Shown piece by piece: positions 54,908-64,000 of a stretch of DNA of 64,000 nt. Under the pieces are notes generated by a model. The model was given only the letters and a program-made list of their open reading frames with translations. It had not been told where the DNA came from and searched no databases. Each line of letters opens with the position of its first letter. Positions within the stretch are counted from its first letter, which is position 1. This DNA is from Virgibacillus sp. MSJ-26 (GTDB taxonomy: Bacteria > Bacillota > Bacilli > Bacillales > Amphibacillaceae). The DNA lies in contig NZ_JAHLPW010000010.1 in NCBI RefSeq assembly GCF_018918075.1, forward strand, positions 81,528 through 145,527, written 5' to 3'. The position numbers and the translations under genes are program-made.

Positions 54908-54956
54908 TAAAAAAGGGTTCTAATCATTCTTTCTAAGATGATTAGAACCCTTTATT
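54908..54956. terminator. Strong terminator of the fru operon
   Basis: Perfect 15-16-bp stem AAAGGGTTCTAATCAT/ATGATTAGAACCCTTT, with T and A flanks so it can act on both sides. Confidence 0.9.
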
Positions 54957-54984
54957 TAAAGCAATTTAAAAGAATTGAGATATA

Positions 54985-55352
54985 TTTTCGTCTATGCGTC
55001 GTTGCTACGGGCTATGCGGCATTCTTGACGGCCTATGCATCGTTGTTCTGGTCTATGCGGCGTTGTTTCCGGTTATGCGCTGTTGTTCAGTTCTATGCGG
55101 AGTTGTTTCAGGCTATGCGCTATTTTCCAGTCCTATGCGTCGTTATTCCGGTACTATGCGCCGTCATTCCGGTCTATACACCGTCATTCCGCTCTATGCG
55201 CCTTCCTTCGGGTCTATGCGTCCGTCATTCAGTTCTATGCGCCGTCATTCCGCTCTATGCGCCTTCCTTCGGGTCTATGCGTCCGTCCTTCAGTTCTATG
55301 CGCCGTCATTCCGATCTATGCGTCGTCCTTCAGTTCTATGCGCCGCCAACAA
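54985..55352. repeat. Array of eighteen 20-21-bp units between convergent genes
   Basis: TCTATGCG or a close variant occurs with its TAT at 54993, 55013, 55034, 55054 and so on to 55337. Steps are 20 bases with an occasional 21. Between the cores lies CGTCATTCCGGT-like sequence. The later units are most alike (TCTATGCGCCGTCATTCCGC and variants), and a block of four units recurs nearly unchanged from about 55180 to 55340. All three plus-strand frames stay open by accident of the repeat and should not be called genes. Confidence 0.92.
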
Positions 55353-55430
55353 TTCTAAGTAAAAAATTCAATTTTTGTATTAATCTGATATTTTTTTAAC
55401 TTTAGTATTTAAATCCATAGCGAGTCCGCA

Positions 55431-58421
55431 TTACTCCAAGTTCTTCCTTAAAAACGCATAAGGGTTTTCATTGATAAATTCTGTATCTGGAATATCTTTA
55501 TTTTGTTTTTCTAAGACGGTCATTTTATTAATAAGTGGGGCTAATGTATCCCGTTCAAAATTACTTATTTTAAAGGCGACCCCGTATGTGAAGATTTCTG
55601 GTCTTTCCTCGTTAATCCACACTAAGCTGCCGTTAACATCAAATGATTCCTCCATCAAGTAAAACTTAAATTTCAGTTTAAGGTTTGAGCCGACCGGCAA
55701 CTTTAATGATGATAGGATTTTCACCCCACCTAAACTGATATTTCCAATAAGAATATTAGCAGAGCCAACATTTACCTTACGTTTGTTCACTTCTGTAATT
55801 CTCATTTCAGCGAGCAGTGATGAAGCAAATTCAAATCTATAGTATTTCCTTCGTTCCTTCGCTGGTTTTCTCGAAATCTTTTTCTTCTTAGGGTATAAAT
55901 ACCCGGTCTGAAGCATTTGTTCAAACTTTTTTCGATGAACAGGCTTTGAATAAAGAAAACCTTGTATCAAGTCACATTCTTTTTGTCTTAAAATTTCCAT
56001 CTGCTCGTATTCTTCCACACCTTCAGCAATGATTTGAATATCAAGTTCTTTCCCTAAATGCAAAAGTGATGAAACGATTGCCATGTTTTTGTGGTCCTCT
56101 GCAGTTAAGTTACGTAAAAACAGCTGGTCAATTTTAAGTGTACTGATGTCGAATTCATGGAGATAACGAAACGATGAATAACCTGTTCCAAAATCATCCA
56201 AGGCGATACGAACACCGAGTTTATTTAATGCTTTTATCATCGATTTTACTTGTAGTTCATTTTTTAAAAATGTGCTTTCTGTTATTTCGAGTTGTAAATA
56301 GTCTGCTGGAATATCGTTCTTTCTAAGGTTATCTTCCACTGTTGTTACTAAATCTGTTTTTAAAAACTGGATTGGGGAGACATTCACAGCGACTGGAATA
56401 AGTTTATAATCTTTTTCCTTCCATTTTTTAAGATGTAAACATACTTCTTCAATAATCCAGGCGCCAATCTCGTGGATAAGATGTTTTTGTTCGGCTAACG
56501 AAATAAAGTCACTTGGTGAGACAACGCCCCAATCTTTATGGTGCCAACGAAGCAGTGCTTCCACTCCTTCAATAACGCCATTTCTTGGATTCACTTGAGG
56601 CTGATAGTAAATCTCGAGTTCTTTATTTTCAATGGCATGGCGCAAATCTTTTTCAAGCATATACTTTTTGTGCGAGTCAATATCTCGGTTAAAGGAATAT
56701 AGCTGATAGTTATTTTTACCGAGACTTTTAGCATGGTATACTGCTGAATGTGCATTCTCAAGAATAGCTAGTTTATCCTTGCCATTCTCTGGATAAAAGC
56801 TAATCCCGATACTTGCGGTCACGTAAATTTCATAGTCTTGAACGACGAGCTTTTCACCAATACGTTTAATAATTATTTTCGCCAACTGCTCTATTTTGTC
56901 TTTATTGGTATAATTCGGGACGACGAAAATAAACCTGTCAGAATGGACATTAGCTAAATAACCTTCTTCTGGTAATAAGTGAATTAATTTCTGAGCTACT
57001 TTTTGTATGACAAGATCACTAATCTGGTACCCTAAATAATCGGTGATCCAAGAAAAGTCATCTAAATCAATATAAATCAACGCGAATGTATGAATGGTGT
57101 GATTCTTAATCAATTCATCCAACTTCTCATAGAGGCTTCGTTGGTTCGGTATAGCGGTGAGCTCATCGTTTTTCGCTAAAAATTCTAATTTCTTTTGCGT
57201 TGAAACTTCAGCTGAAACATCCATAACCATACCAAATAAATGAGTGACATTACCGTTTGCATCTACCTTTGGAATCGTTTGTTCGTAAACCCATTTTGTC
57301 GTGCCATCTTCCGTATTAATTCTGTAGATATGATTCATGCTCTTGCCCTGCTCTAGCAGATTATATTTTTCAAATAGTTTTTCTTTATACATCGGTAAAA
57401 TAATATTTTTCCAGCATTCCGGTTCCTTATATAACCTGTCTATAGGGATTTGAAAGATATCTGATAGCCTTTTAGAAATATAAGTAAAATGACCATGAAC
57501 AGACTCACTCATCCAAATACCGACACTTAAATGATCAAAAATATGACGGAAATGTTCATTTGTTTCTAGTAAATTCTGTTCCAACAGCTTATGGTCAGTT
57601 ATATCTTTAACAACACCAATTAAGCGTGTCATCCTATCAGTTTCTGTGTCAACTTCCATATAAACTTTTAAATATCTTAATTCTCCAGTTAAGCTTCGAT
57701 CAATTCGAAATGTCGTTTCACAATTACCGCCTTCATCAATCGTTTTTTCTACCAAACTACTAACCTTTTTAATATCTTCATTATGAATGTAGGAGTAGAC
57801 AGTGTCTAAAGATATAGCTTCATCGCTCTGGATTCCATAAATGCTATAAAACGTATCAGAACAATTGACGATATTTTTATCAACGATATATTCCCAGCTT
57901 CCGATATTAGCAATTTGCTGTGCGTAGTCCAAGTGATTTGCTTTAAGTTGATATAACTTTTCAAGCTTCTTCTGAGGACTTGTATCTTCTACGATTAAAA
58001 AGACCCCTTCAATCGGATTCTTTTTCGCTTTAATGGGGACAAATGTCACCTTTAAAAAAAGCTGTTCTCCATTTTTGTGAGAAACGATTATATCTCGTTG
58101 TTTTGTGACACCTTTAATTGATTTATGAAATGTCTTTTGCAAAATTGAATAATTATCTGCAGAAAGATAATTACTATAATCAATCTTTCTCTTTGCTGAA
58201 TAGCCTAAAAGTTCATTGATACTGTTTGTATTGCGTGAAAGAACCTCACCTGTTAATGATAAAACTAGAAAAATACCAGGATGATTTTCAGCAAAATCCA
58301 GGTAATAATCGAAAATGATATTCTCTTCTTGATTCAATTCTGGATGAAGCGTTCCCTCATATGGTGTTTTTTTAAATAAACGTTTTAAAAATGAAGAATG
58401 ATTAGGAGGTAATTCAGACAT
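55431..58421 (-). CDS. Multidomain PAS-GGDEF-EAL-PilZ c-di-GMP protein
   Basis: The 996-residue protein has three PAS domains (about 30-150, 160-280 and 285-405), a GGDEF domain (about 415-575), an EAL phosphodiesterase domain (580-825) and a C-terminal PilZ domain (840-965). The GGDEF motif is degenerate (VHSDRFIFV), so cyclase activity is not expected. The EAL residues are intact: EALLRW, NVSPIQFL, EITES, ALDDFGTGYSS, KIDQLFL and EGVEEYEQ. The PilZ marks are RKYYRFEF and NISLGGVKI. It therefore probably breaks down c-di-GMP, with PilZ or GGDEF as sensors. No membrane segment is evident. Confidence 0.9.
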   Translation of the reverse strand: MSELPPNHSSFLKRLFKKTPYEGTLHPELNQEENIIFDYYLDFAENHPGIFLVLSLTGEVLSRNTNSINELLGYSAKRKIDYSNYLSADNYSILQKTFHKSIKGVTKQRDIIVSHKNGEQLFLKVTFVPIKAKKNPIEGVFLIVEDTSPQKKLEKLYQLKANHLDYAQQIANIGSWEYIVDKNIVNCSDTFYSIYGIQSDEAISLDTVYSYIHNEDIKKVSSLVEKTIDEGGNCETTFRIDRSLTGELRYLKVYMEVDTETDRMTRLIGVVKDITDHKLLEQNLLETNEHFRHIFDHLSVGIWMSESVHGHFTYISKRLSDIFQIPIDRLYKEPECWKNIILPMYKEKLFEKYNLLEQGKSMNHIYRINTEDGTTKWVYEQTIPKVDANGNVTHLFGMVMDVSAEVSTQKKLEFLAKNDELTAIPNQRSLYEKLDELIKNHTIHTFALIYIDLDDFSWITDYLGYQISDLVIQKVAQKLIHLLPEEGYLANVHSDRFIFVVPNYTNKDKIEQLAKIIIKRIGEKLVVQDYEIYVTASIGISFYPENGKDKLAILENAHSAVYHAKSLGKNNYQLYSFNRDIDSHKKYMLEKDLRHAIENKELEIYYQPQVNPRNGVIEGVEALLRWHHKDWGVVSPSDFISLAEQKHLIHEIGAWIIEEVCLHLKKWKEKDYKLIPVAVNVSPIQFLKTDLVTTVEDNLRKNDIPADYLQLEITESTFLKNELQVKSMIKALNKLGVRIALDDFGTGYSSFRYLHEFDISTLKIDQLFLRNLTAEDHKNMAIVSSLLHLGKELDIQIIAEGVEEYEQMEILRQKECDLIQGFLYSKPVHRKKFEQMLQTGYLYPKKKKISRKPAKERRKYYRFEFASSLLAEMRITEVNKRKVNVGSANILIGNISLGGVKILSSLKLPVGSNLKLKFKFYLMEESFDVNGSLVWINEERPEIFTYGVAFKISNFERDTLAPLINKMTVLEKQNKDIPDTEFINENPYAFLRKNLE

Positions 58422-58540
58422 ATTGACACCTCATTTTCACAATAATTAAACTTGACTTAATCATAGTGCTAAAGAACTATGAAGTCAATATGTTTTACTA
58501 CTAAATTGGGGGATCTATATATTGGATTCTATTCACATCA

Positions 58541-58592
58541 AAAAACCTGAACAACATTTCGATTGTTAGAGAAAAATGAAATGTCGTTCAGG
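58541..58592 (-). terminator. Terminator after the TAXI gene
   Basis: The 14-base arms CCTGAACAACATTT/AAATGTCGTTCAGG have one mismatch and are followed on the minus strand by six T. Confidence 0.8.
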
Positions 58593-58632
58593 TTATATAA
58601 GTCGTATTCTTGTAACTCTTTTAACCCTTTAA

Positions 58633-59631
58633 CTATTTCAAATCATCTAGACTATCAATACCACTATTTTTACGAGTTACTATTTGAATAATTTCTGGAT
58701 AAATATGACCGATAAAAGCGGCATTTTCAACTGTTGAATCTTCAAAGTCCCCTTCACCTGCCAGAGCATCGAGAGCCGGTGTGTGAACCGTCATGCCAAG
58801 ATCCATATTACCATCACGAATGCTTGACAGGTTTTCAACAGAGGCACCAGTTTCCGTATTAGTAATGTTTACATCGAGATGATTATTCCAAATGTTAGCC
58901 ATTTCCCCACCTAAAGGATAATAGGTGCCTCCCTGACTTCCTGTTCCTAAAATAAGTTCACTATCACGACCCGCTTCATCTGCACTTAGTTCTGCGACCG
59001 GGTTATCGACCGTTAATCCTTGTTCCTCATAATAACGTTTTGCCCCTGGGTGTATGGGCAATCCTTCCGCACCTTTTAAAGCGTTCTCCAACGTCATTTG
59101 TTCTGCTTGGGTATGCGTATTTTCATCAGCATTTTCAATCATGCTTTTTGCTAATTCATACCCTAATTCTTCATCGATTGTATCGGTATTGGCCATTAAT
59201 ATAGCAAACGCTGCGACGGTGTCTACGTCAGAATCAAGAAACTCGTACGTATCTTCTGGAATCGTGAAATGTTTATAGCCACTATTCTCTTCAATATAAG
59301 ATATGGCCTCGTCAGATAATTCTAGCATTTTAACATCTCCCGCCGAGGCTTGCAAACTTTCAATACTTCCAGCTGGTATACCAAGAATCCCTACTGAAAT
59401 ATCAATATTTCCATCTTGTACACCATCTGCCGCATCACCAAATCCTTCTTGGAATTCTTTATAATCATCTTCGCCTATATCGTAAGCGTCAAAGATTAGT
59501 TTAGATGCTGAGTTTGTTTCACTTGCCGGTGGGCCTATTGCTATATTCTTCGCCCCACCCCCACACGCACTGAGCAAAAGAATTATTCCAAATAACAACG
59601 ATGTCAACCCAACTATTTTTTTCTTTTTCAT
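58633..59631 (-). CDS. TAXI-type TRAP solute-binding lipoprotein with swapped halves (circular permutation)
   Basis: The 332-residue product has a lipoprotein signal ending LLLSACGGG (Cys23). The mature part begins AKNIAIGPPASETNS, which in normal TAXI proteins is the middle of the sequence following DLKG. It runs to what is normally the C-terminus (AKRYYEEQGLTVDNPVAEL), and then continues SELILGTGSQGGTYYPLGGE, normally the mature N-terminus. It ends IDSLDDLK just where KNIAIGPP would follow. Thus the order is C-half then N-half, joined by ADEAGRDSE. It should still fold as a two-lobe binding protein, substrate unknown. No TRAP permease gene is adjacent. The ATG follows AGAGGGGTCAAGAGC. Confidence 0.85.
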   Translation of the reverse strand: MKKKKIVGLTSLLFGIILLLSACGGGAKNIAIGPPASETNSASKLIFDAYDIGEDDYKEFQEGFGDAADGVQDGNIDISVGILGIPAGSIESLQASAGDVKMLELSDEAISYIEENSGYKHFTIPEDTYEFLDSDVDTVAAFAILMANTDTIDEELGYELAKSMIENADENTHTQAEQMTLENALKGAEGLPIHPGAKRYYEEQGLTVDNPVAELSADEAGRDSELILGTGSQGGTYYPLGGEMANIWNNHLDVNITNTETGASVENLSSIRDGNMDLGMTVHTPALDALAGEGDFEDSTVENAAFIGHIYPEIIQIVTRKNSGIDSLDDLK

Positions 59632-59821
59632 GCTCTTGACCCCTCTCTTTTAAACTATTAGTTAGTGGAAATGACAGAGCTTGTTTAATAAGCAAGCGCA
59701 AATTTTAGTCTTATCCTATTTATATACATAACATTTTTAATATATTCCATTATTTCATAAGGGCTTTCAATTAAGCTAAAAAAATTAGAAGAGGGTCTAA
59801 CTCGTTTCCAACTCCTGTCAT

Positions 59822-59960
59822 GTGATTCTATAGCCCGTCTAGGCGAGTCTATAGCCTTTCGTGCGAATCTATAGCCCTTTAAAAAATTCTATAGCCCGTC
59901 AGGCGAGTCTATAGCCCTTAAAAAATTTCTATAGCCCTTCGTGCGGTCTATAACCCTATA
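59822..59960. repeat. Array of seven 20-bp units downstream of glpD
   Basis: TCTATAGCC recurs with its TAT at 59829, 59850, 59870, 59890, 59910, 59930 and 59949. The spacers alternate between CGTC..GCGAG, TTTCGTGCGAA and TTTAAAAAAT forms. This is the third array of the same family as at 46.3 and 55.0 kb. It lies beyond the glpD terminator. Confidence 0.88.
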
Positions 59961-59979
59961 AAAAGATACCGGAACATTA

Positions 59980-60018
59980 AAAGAACCGAGCAATGAATTG
60001 ATGATTCATTGTTCGGTT
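59980..60018 (-). terminator. Terminator after glpD
   Basis: The 15-bp arms AACCGAGCAATGAAT/ATTCATTGTTCGGTT have one mismatch and are followed on the minus strand by CTTTTAA. Confidence 0.7.
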
Positions 60019-60091
60019 GCTAAACTTAGCATAGGAAAAACTCTATATTCAATTTTAATTGCATTCTAGCAGAAATTAAGCCCTTCATGCT

Positions 60092-61762
60092 TTAATCCAA
60101 CTGGTCCACCTGAGCGGTTTTCAGTGCATTTTCAAGTTCTTCATCGTATTGATTTTTCTTTGCTTCATTCCATTTTAGACTTTTTGCCATGTAATTGGTC
60201 ACATCCGTTTTATTATCTTTGACCCAGTCAATATCAAAGAATAATGCACCGGTTCTGCGGACGAAAAAATCAACAGGTTTGTACACAAGTTCATATTCCA
60301 TTCCATAAATAAGTTCAGCTAATACAAATGGGTCGATTCCCTCTTGTTCTGCTTCTTCCTTATGGTTAAGGTAAATTTCAAAAAGTAGGCCAACATTTCC
60401 ACCATACATGTTGATGAGTTTTTCAGCTGTTTCTTCAGGTATTTCAAGTGAGCGCGCCCGGTCTAATTGATCTTTTTTAAATTGCTCAAATCCTTTGGAT
60501 CCTCCCACATCTCCACCTGAAATTGGCAAATTTTTTGTATTGGATGTGGAGTATAGAATTTCTTCTTCCTCTCTTAACTGTTTCACTACCGTATCAACGG
60601 CATCTTCCGCCATTTTACGATAGCCTGTTAATTTTCCTCCTGCAATCGAAAGGAGGCCTGAATCGGATATGAAAATTTCATCTTTACGGGAAATTTCTCC
60701 TGGTTTTTCTCCATCTCCTTCTGAAAATAGTGCTCTGACGCCTGCCCAACTTGATTCTATATCCCCTGCTTTGATGTTCATGGATGGGAACATATAATCA
60801 ATGGACTTAAGAATATAATCACGATCTTCTATAGTTGGCTTCGGCGCAAAACGATCGCCCTCGTAATACGTATCTGTCGTACCTACATACGTTTTATTTC
60901 CACGAGGTATGGCAAAAATCATACGTCCGTCTGGTGTGTCAAAGTAAATCGCTTGTTCAAGCGGAAACGCATTTTTAGAAAAGACGAGATGGATCCCTTT
61001 CGTTAAATGAAGTTTTTTACCTTGCTTAGAACCGTCTTTTTCTCGTAAATCATCCAACCAAATGCCACTGGCGCTGATCACCTTTTTAGCATAAACATCA
61101 TAGGTTTCGCCGGTTATTTCATCTTTTATTTTTGCACCACACACTTTGCCAGATTGATTATATAACAAATCGACCGCTTTGGAATAATTCAATGCATGAG
61201 CGCCTTTTTCAACAGCTTTTTTCATTACTTCAATTGTCAAACGCGCGTCATCTGTTTTATATTCCACATAATAACCTGCGCCTTTTAACCCTTTTTCCTG
61301 AATTAATGGCTCTTTTTGCAAAGCTTCTTGGGGACTGAACATTTTTCTGCGTTCGCTCTTTTTCACTCCGGCTAAAAAATCATAAACACGAAGTCCGATA
61401 TTAGTCGTAAACGGACCAAAAGTACCGCCTTTATGAAACGGCAACATCATCCACTCAGGGGTGGTCACATGGGGGCCATTTTCATACACAATCGCCCGCT
61501 CTTTACCGACTTCAGCAACTATCTTAATTTGAAATTGCTGTAAATAGCGAAGTCCTCCATGCACTAATTTTGTCGAACGGCTCGACGTTCCTGCGGCAAA
61601 GTCCTGCATTTCAACCACGCCTGTTTCAAGGCCTCTTGTTACTGAATCTAACGCGATGCCAGCACCAGTAATCCCGCCGCCAATCACTAGCACATCTAAT
61701 TTTCCCTGTTTAAAATGGTTTATGATGTCTGAACGATTATGACTAGAAAAAGTCGTCATCAT
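60092..61762 (-). CDS. glpD: Glycerol-3-phosphate dehydrogenase (aerobic, FAD)
   Basis: The enzyme of about 556 residues oxidises glycerol-3-phosphate to dihydroxyacetone phosphate and reduces the quinone pool. It matches B. subtilis GlpD along its length: VLVIGGGITGAGIALDSVTR, MQDFAAGTSSRSTKLVHGGL, YENGPHVTTPEWMMLPFHKGG and IAGGKLTGYRKMAEDAVD. I start at the ATG at 61762 behind GGAGAGATTC; an ATG one codon later is possible, and the open frame extends 13 codons into the leader terminator. Expression depends on the leader element at 61788-61837. Confidence 0.95.
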   Translation of the reverse strand: MMTTFSSHNRSDIINHFKQGKLDVLVIGGGITGAGIALDSVTRGLETGVVEMQDFAAGTSSRSTKLVHGGLRYLQQFQIKIVAEVGKERAIVYENGPHVTTPEWMMLPFHKGGTFGPFTTNIGLRVYDFLAGVKKSERRKMFSPQEALQKEPLIQEKGLKGAGYYVEYKTDDARLTIEVMKKAVEKGAHALNYSKAVDLLYNQSGKVCGAKIKDEITGETYDVYAKKVISASGIWLDDLREKDGSKQGKKLHLTKGIHLVFSKNAFPLEQAIYFDTPDGRMIFAIPRGNKTYVGTTDTYYEGDRFAPKPTIEDRDYILKSIDYMFPSMNIKAGDIESSWAGVRALFSEGDGEKPGEISRKDEIFISDSGLLSIAGGKLTGYRKMAEDAVDTVVKQLREEEEILYSTSNTKNLPISGGDVGGSKGFEQFKKDQLDRARSLEIPEETAEKLINMYGGNVGLLFEIYLNHKEEAEQEGIDPFVLAELIYGMEYELVYKPVDFFVRRTGALFFDIDWVKDNKTDVTNYMAKSLKWNEAKKNQYDEELENALKTAQVDQLD

Positions 61763-61787
61763 GAATCTCTCCAATCTATTTAAAATG

Positions 61788-61837
61788 CAAAAAAACCACA
61801 AACAGCCCTGTTGCTCTTAGCACAGGAGTTTGTGGTT
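61788..61837 (-). promoter_or_regulatory. glpD: glpD leader terminator, probable GlpP antitermination target
   Basis: On the minus strand, AACCACAAAC pairs with GTTTGTGGTT over 10 bp, with an inner ACAGG/CCTGT helix, and is followed by seven T, only 26 bases before the glpD start. In B. subtilis the glpD leader holds just such a terminator, which GlpP with glycerol-3-phosphate lets polymerase pass. The glpP gene is the next gene upstream, supporting the same control here. Confidence 0.85.
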
Positions 61838-61910
61838 CTCTTTTCACTAACCAGTATATTAACTTACCTTTAATTTATCATATTTCACGCTTATTCACAA
61901 GAACAAAAAC

Positions 61911-62167
61911 TCGGGGCGCCTGTTTGGCTCCGACAAGCTTAAGCAGAAATCCGCAGTGGCGTTCTTTGCCACGTAGGTTTAATGCTTAAGCCCTCAGGTG
62001 AGCTAGGCACCCTGAGCTGAACGAACAAAAGTGCAAACGCCCGATTAGCAAGTTGGAGAAGACCTGACAAGATAAAGGAGACTTGAAAAGCAAAGCGATT
62101 CAAAGTCGACTTATCGTAGGAAGGCATTCGAAACTTGATAGTTGCTGGGTGCTGAAGCTAGATGTGC
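61911..62167. repeat. Structured extragenic element between glpP and glpD
   Basis: About 257 bp with strong secondary structure. GCTTAAGCA (61937-61945) pairs with TGCTTAAGC (61983-61991). Inside is GTGGC/GCCAC (61956-61960, 61968-61972). Next to it CTCAGG (61993-61998) pairs with CCTGAG (62011-62016). It is more GC-rich than its surroundings. A minus-strand frame of 62 codons (61939-62127) crosses it but is spoiled by the hairpins and is probably not a gene. From memory, sequences like it recur in Bacillaceae genomes, so a mobile or structural repeat is likely. Confidence 0.6.
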
Positions 62168-62257
62168 CAATTTTAGTATAAAGTTATCCACAGAAGTTTT
62201 AATATTATAGTTTTCTAAGCTATAAATAAATCTTATATTCTAAGCTTAACAGCAACG

Positions 62258-62800
62258 TTATGTCCATAATTCAACATCTGACGTGGAAACACCAACTGCG
62301 CCTGCTTCAATGGCTATATCAATCTCTTCTTTCGATTTCACAAGGCCGCCAACAATTATCGGGATGTCAGTGTTAGCTCGAACGTCTTTAATGACACCAG
62401 GGAGGAGACCAGGGAGAATTTCAATTAAATCAGGTTGTGACCTGTTTATCTGTTTAATATTCTGCTCAAAAGCCAAGCTATCGAGTAAAAATATACGCTG
62501 AATCGCTAGTATTTTGCTTTTCTTTGCTTGTTCGATAATATTTCCTCGTGTTGAAAGAATGCCAGCGGGTTTTACATGTTGAACGATGAATTCAAGTCCG
62601 TATTCATCTGACTTTAATCCTTTAATTAAGTCAAAATGAATGAGTGGCTTTTTGTTAGCGCGTTTACAGTATGTCACTAAATGCGGAAGTTGAGCTAATC
62701 GTGACTCTAAAATAATCACCCACTCAGAGTCGGTTTCCAGTCCTTTTTCAAAATCTTTCATTTTCCGAATCGCCGGGATGACACCTGATGGTTTGTCCAT
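62258..62800 (-). CDS. glpP: Glycerol-3-phosphate responsive antiterminator
   Basis: The 180-residue protein is GlpP, an RNA-binding TIM-barrel-like antiterminator of the glp regulon. Visible are GVIPAIRKMKDFEKGL, the phosphate-binding HFDLIKGLKSDEYGLEF, ILSTRGNIIEQAKK, LLDSLAFEQNI and IIVGGLVKSKEEIDIAIEAGA. With glycerol-3-phosphate it lets transcription pass the leader terminator of glpD. The ATG at 62800 is nine bases after GGAGG; an ATG two codons upstream is too close. It lies 457 bases upstream of the glpD leader terminator, with the structured element between. Confidence 0.93.
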   Translation of the reverse strand: MDKPSGVIPAIRKMKDFEKGLETDSEWVIILESRLAQLPHLVTYCKRANKKPLIHFDLIKGLKSDEYGLEFIVQHVKPAGILSTRGNIIEQAKKSKILAIQRIFLLDSLAFEQNIKQINRSQPDLIEILPGLLPGVIKDVRANTDIPIIVGGLVKSKEEIDIAIEAGAVGVSTSDVELWT

Positions 62801-62853
62801 AATCATTCCCCTCCTTCCATAGCAATTTAGTGAATAAAATCACATAATTTATT

Positions 62854-62893
62854 AAAAAGGGAGATGGCAAAACACAGACCTTTATACCATCTC
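62854..62893 (-). terminator. Terminator after the glpK fragment
   Basis: The 7-bp arms GAGATGG/CCATCTC are followed on the minus strand by CCTTTTTAAT. It would have ended the glpK transcript before glpP. Confidence 0.65.
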
Positions 62894-62969
62894 TAACTGT
62901 AAATTTTATAATATGACAATAATTTAGCCGTAAGGTGAGTCGGAAACGTGGTATAACCTTCACTCGATG

Positions 62970-64000
<1,031 letters not shown>

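Noticed and set aside
54938..55399. Three overlapping plus-strand reading frames of 107-153 codons in all three frames
   Set aside because: They arise from the 20-21-bp repeat lacking stop codons. The products are low-complexity and Cys/Tyr/Ser-rich, and the frame shifts with every 21-bp step.
61939..62127. Minus-strand reading frame of 62 codons across the structured element
   Set aside because: It lies over nested perfect hairpins, has no good ribosome site, and its sequence is what one expects of a repeat read as protein.

Overview
The window reads as chromosome of a low-GC Firmicute of the family Bacillaceae, probably a free-living aerobic, perhaps salt-tolerant, bacillus. Evidence: Bacillus-type pdhABCD, GlpP/GlpD, FruRKA, CbpA, YozB-like and OsmC genes, AGGAGG ribosome sites, frequent TTG/GTG starts, many intrinsic terminators, and lipoproteins with Gram-positive lipoboxes. 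No tRNA, rRNA, CRISPR array or prophage was seen.

Layout. 1-5679 (minus): the 5' part of a PTS EIIC gene, then a pyruvate dehydrogenase operon. 6.1-27.8 kb: mostly single-gene housekeeping and accessory units (CbpA-like c-di-AMP receptor, AEC carrier, lactate-oxidase-like flavoprotein, YozB-like protein, methyltransferase, lipoproteins, FAH hydrolase, a decayed dihydroxyacetone kinase locus, Rieske oxidoreductase, OsmC, UbiA-type prenyltransferase, HisC, OmpA-type lipoprotein, amino-acid permease, formamidase, YitT).

27.8-43.0 kb (minus) is the outstanding region. It holds a complete thiopeptide-type RiPP cluster: a 58-residue Ser/Cys-rich precursor, a split LanB dehydratase system, two SpaB_C-type proteins, an ABC exporter, an E1/Ocin-ThiF-like protein, a YcaO protein with an N-terminal Cys4 module, two nitroreductase-fold dehydrogenase candidates and an unassigned last gene. 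An agrBDCA quorum-sensing locus follows on the same strand. Its AgrD pro-peptide (29952-30110) is short and easily missed. The inference is a population-density-controlled thiopeptide with an unfamiliar core sequence.

43.3-64 kb: acyl-ACP thioesterase, gpmA, a YiaA/B membrane protein, a GGDEF gene remnant, a GlcD-type dehydrogenase, an M23 lipoprotein, pyruvate oxidase, the fruRKA operon with a clear promoter and 10-bp phased repeats, a PAS-GGDEF-EAL-PilZ protein, a TAXI-type solute-binding protein whose two halves are in swapped order (apparent circular permutation), and a glp region (glpD with a leader terminator, glpP). In that region glpK is broken by a truncated IS605-family tnpB and a frameshift.

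The intergenic DNA is rich in repeats. Three arrays of about 20-bp units (46.3, 55.0 and 59.8 kb) share the core TCTATRGCSCKTC. Two arrays of 51-53-bp units lie at 12.9 and 16.7 kb. Two MITE-like inverted elements lie at 24.6 and 50.9 kb, and a highly structured element lies at 61.9 kb.
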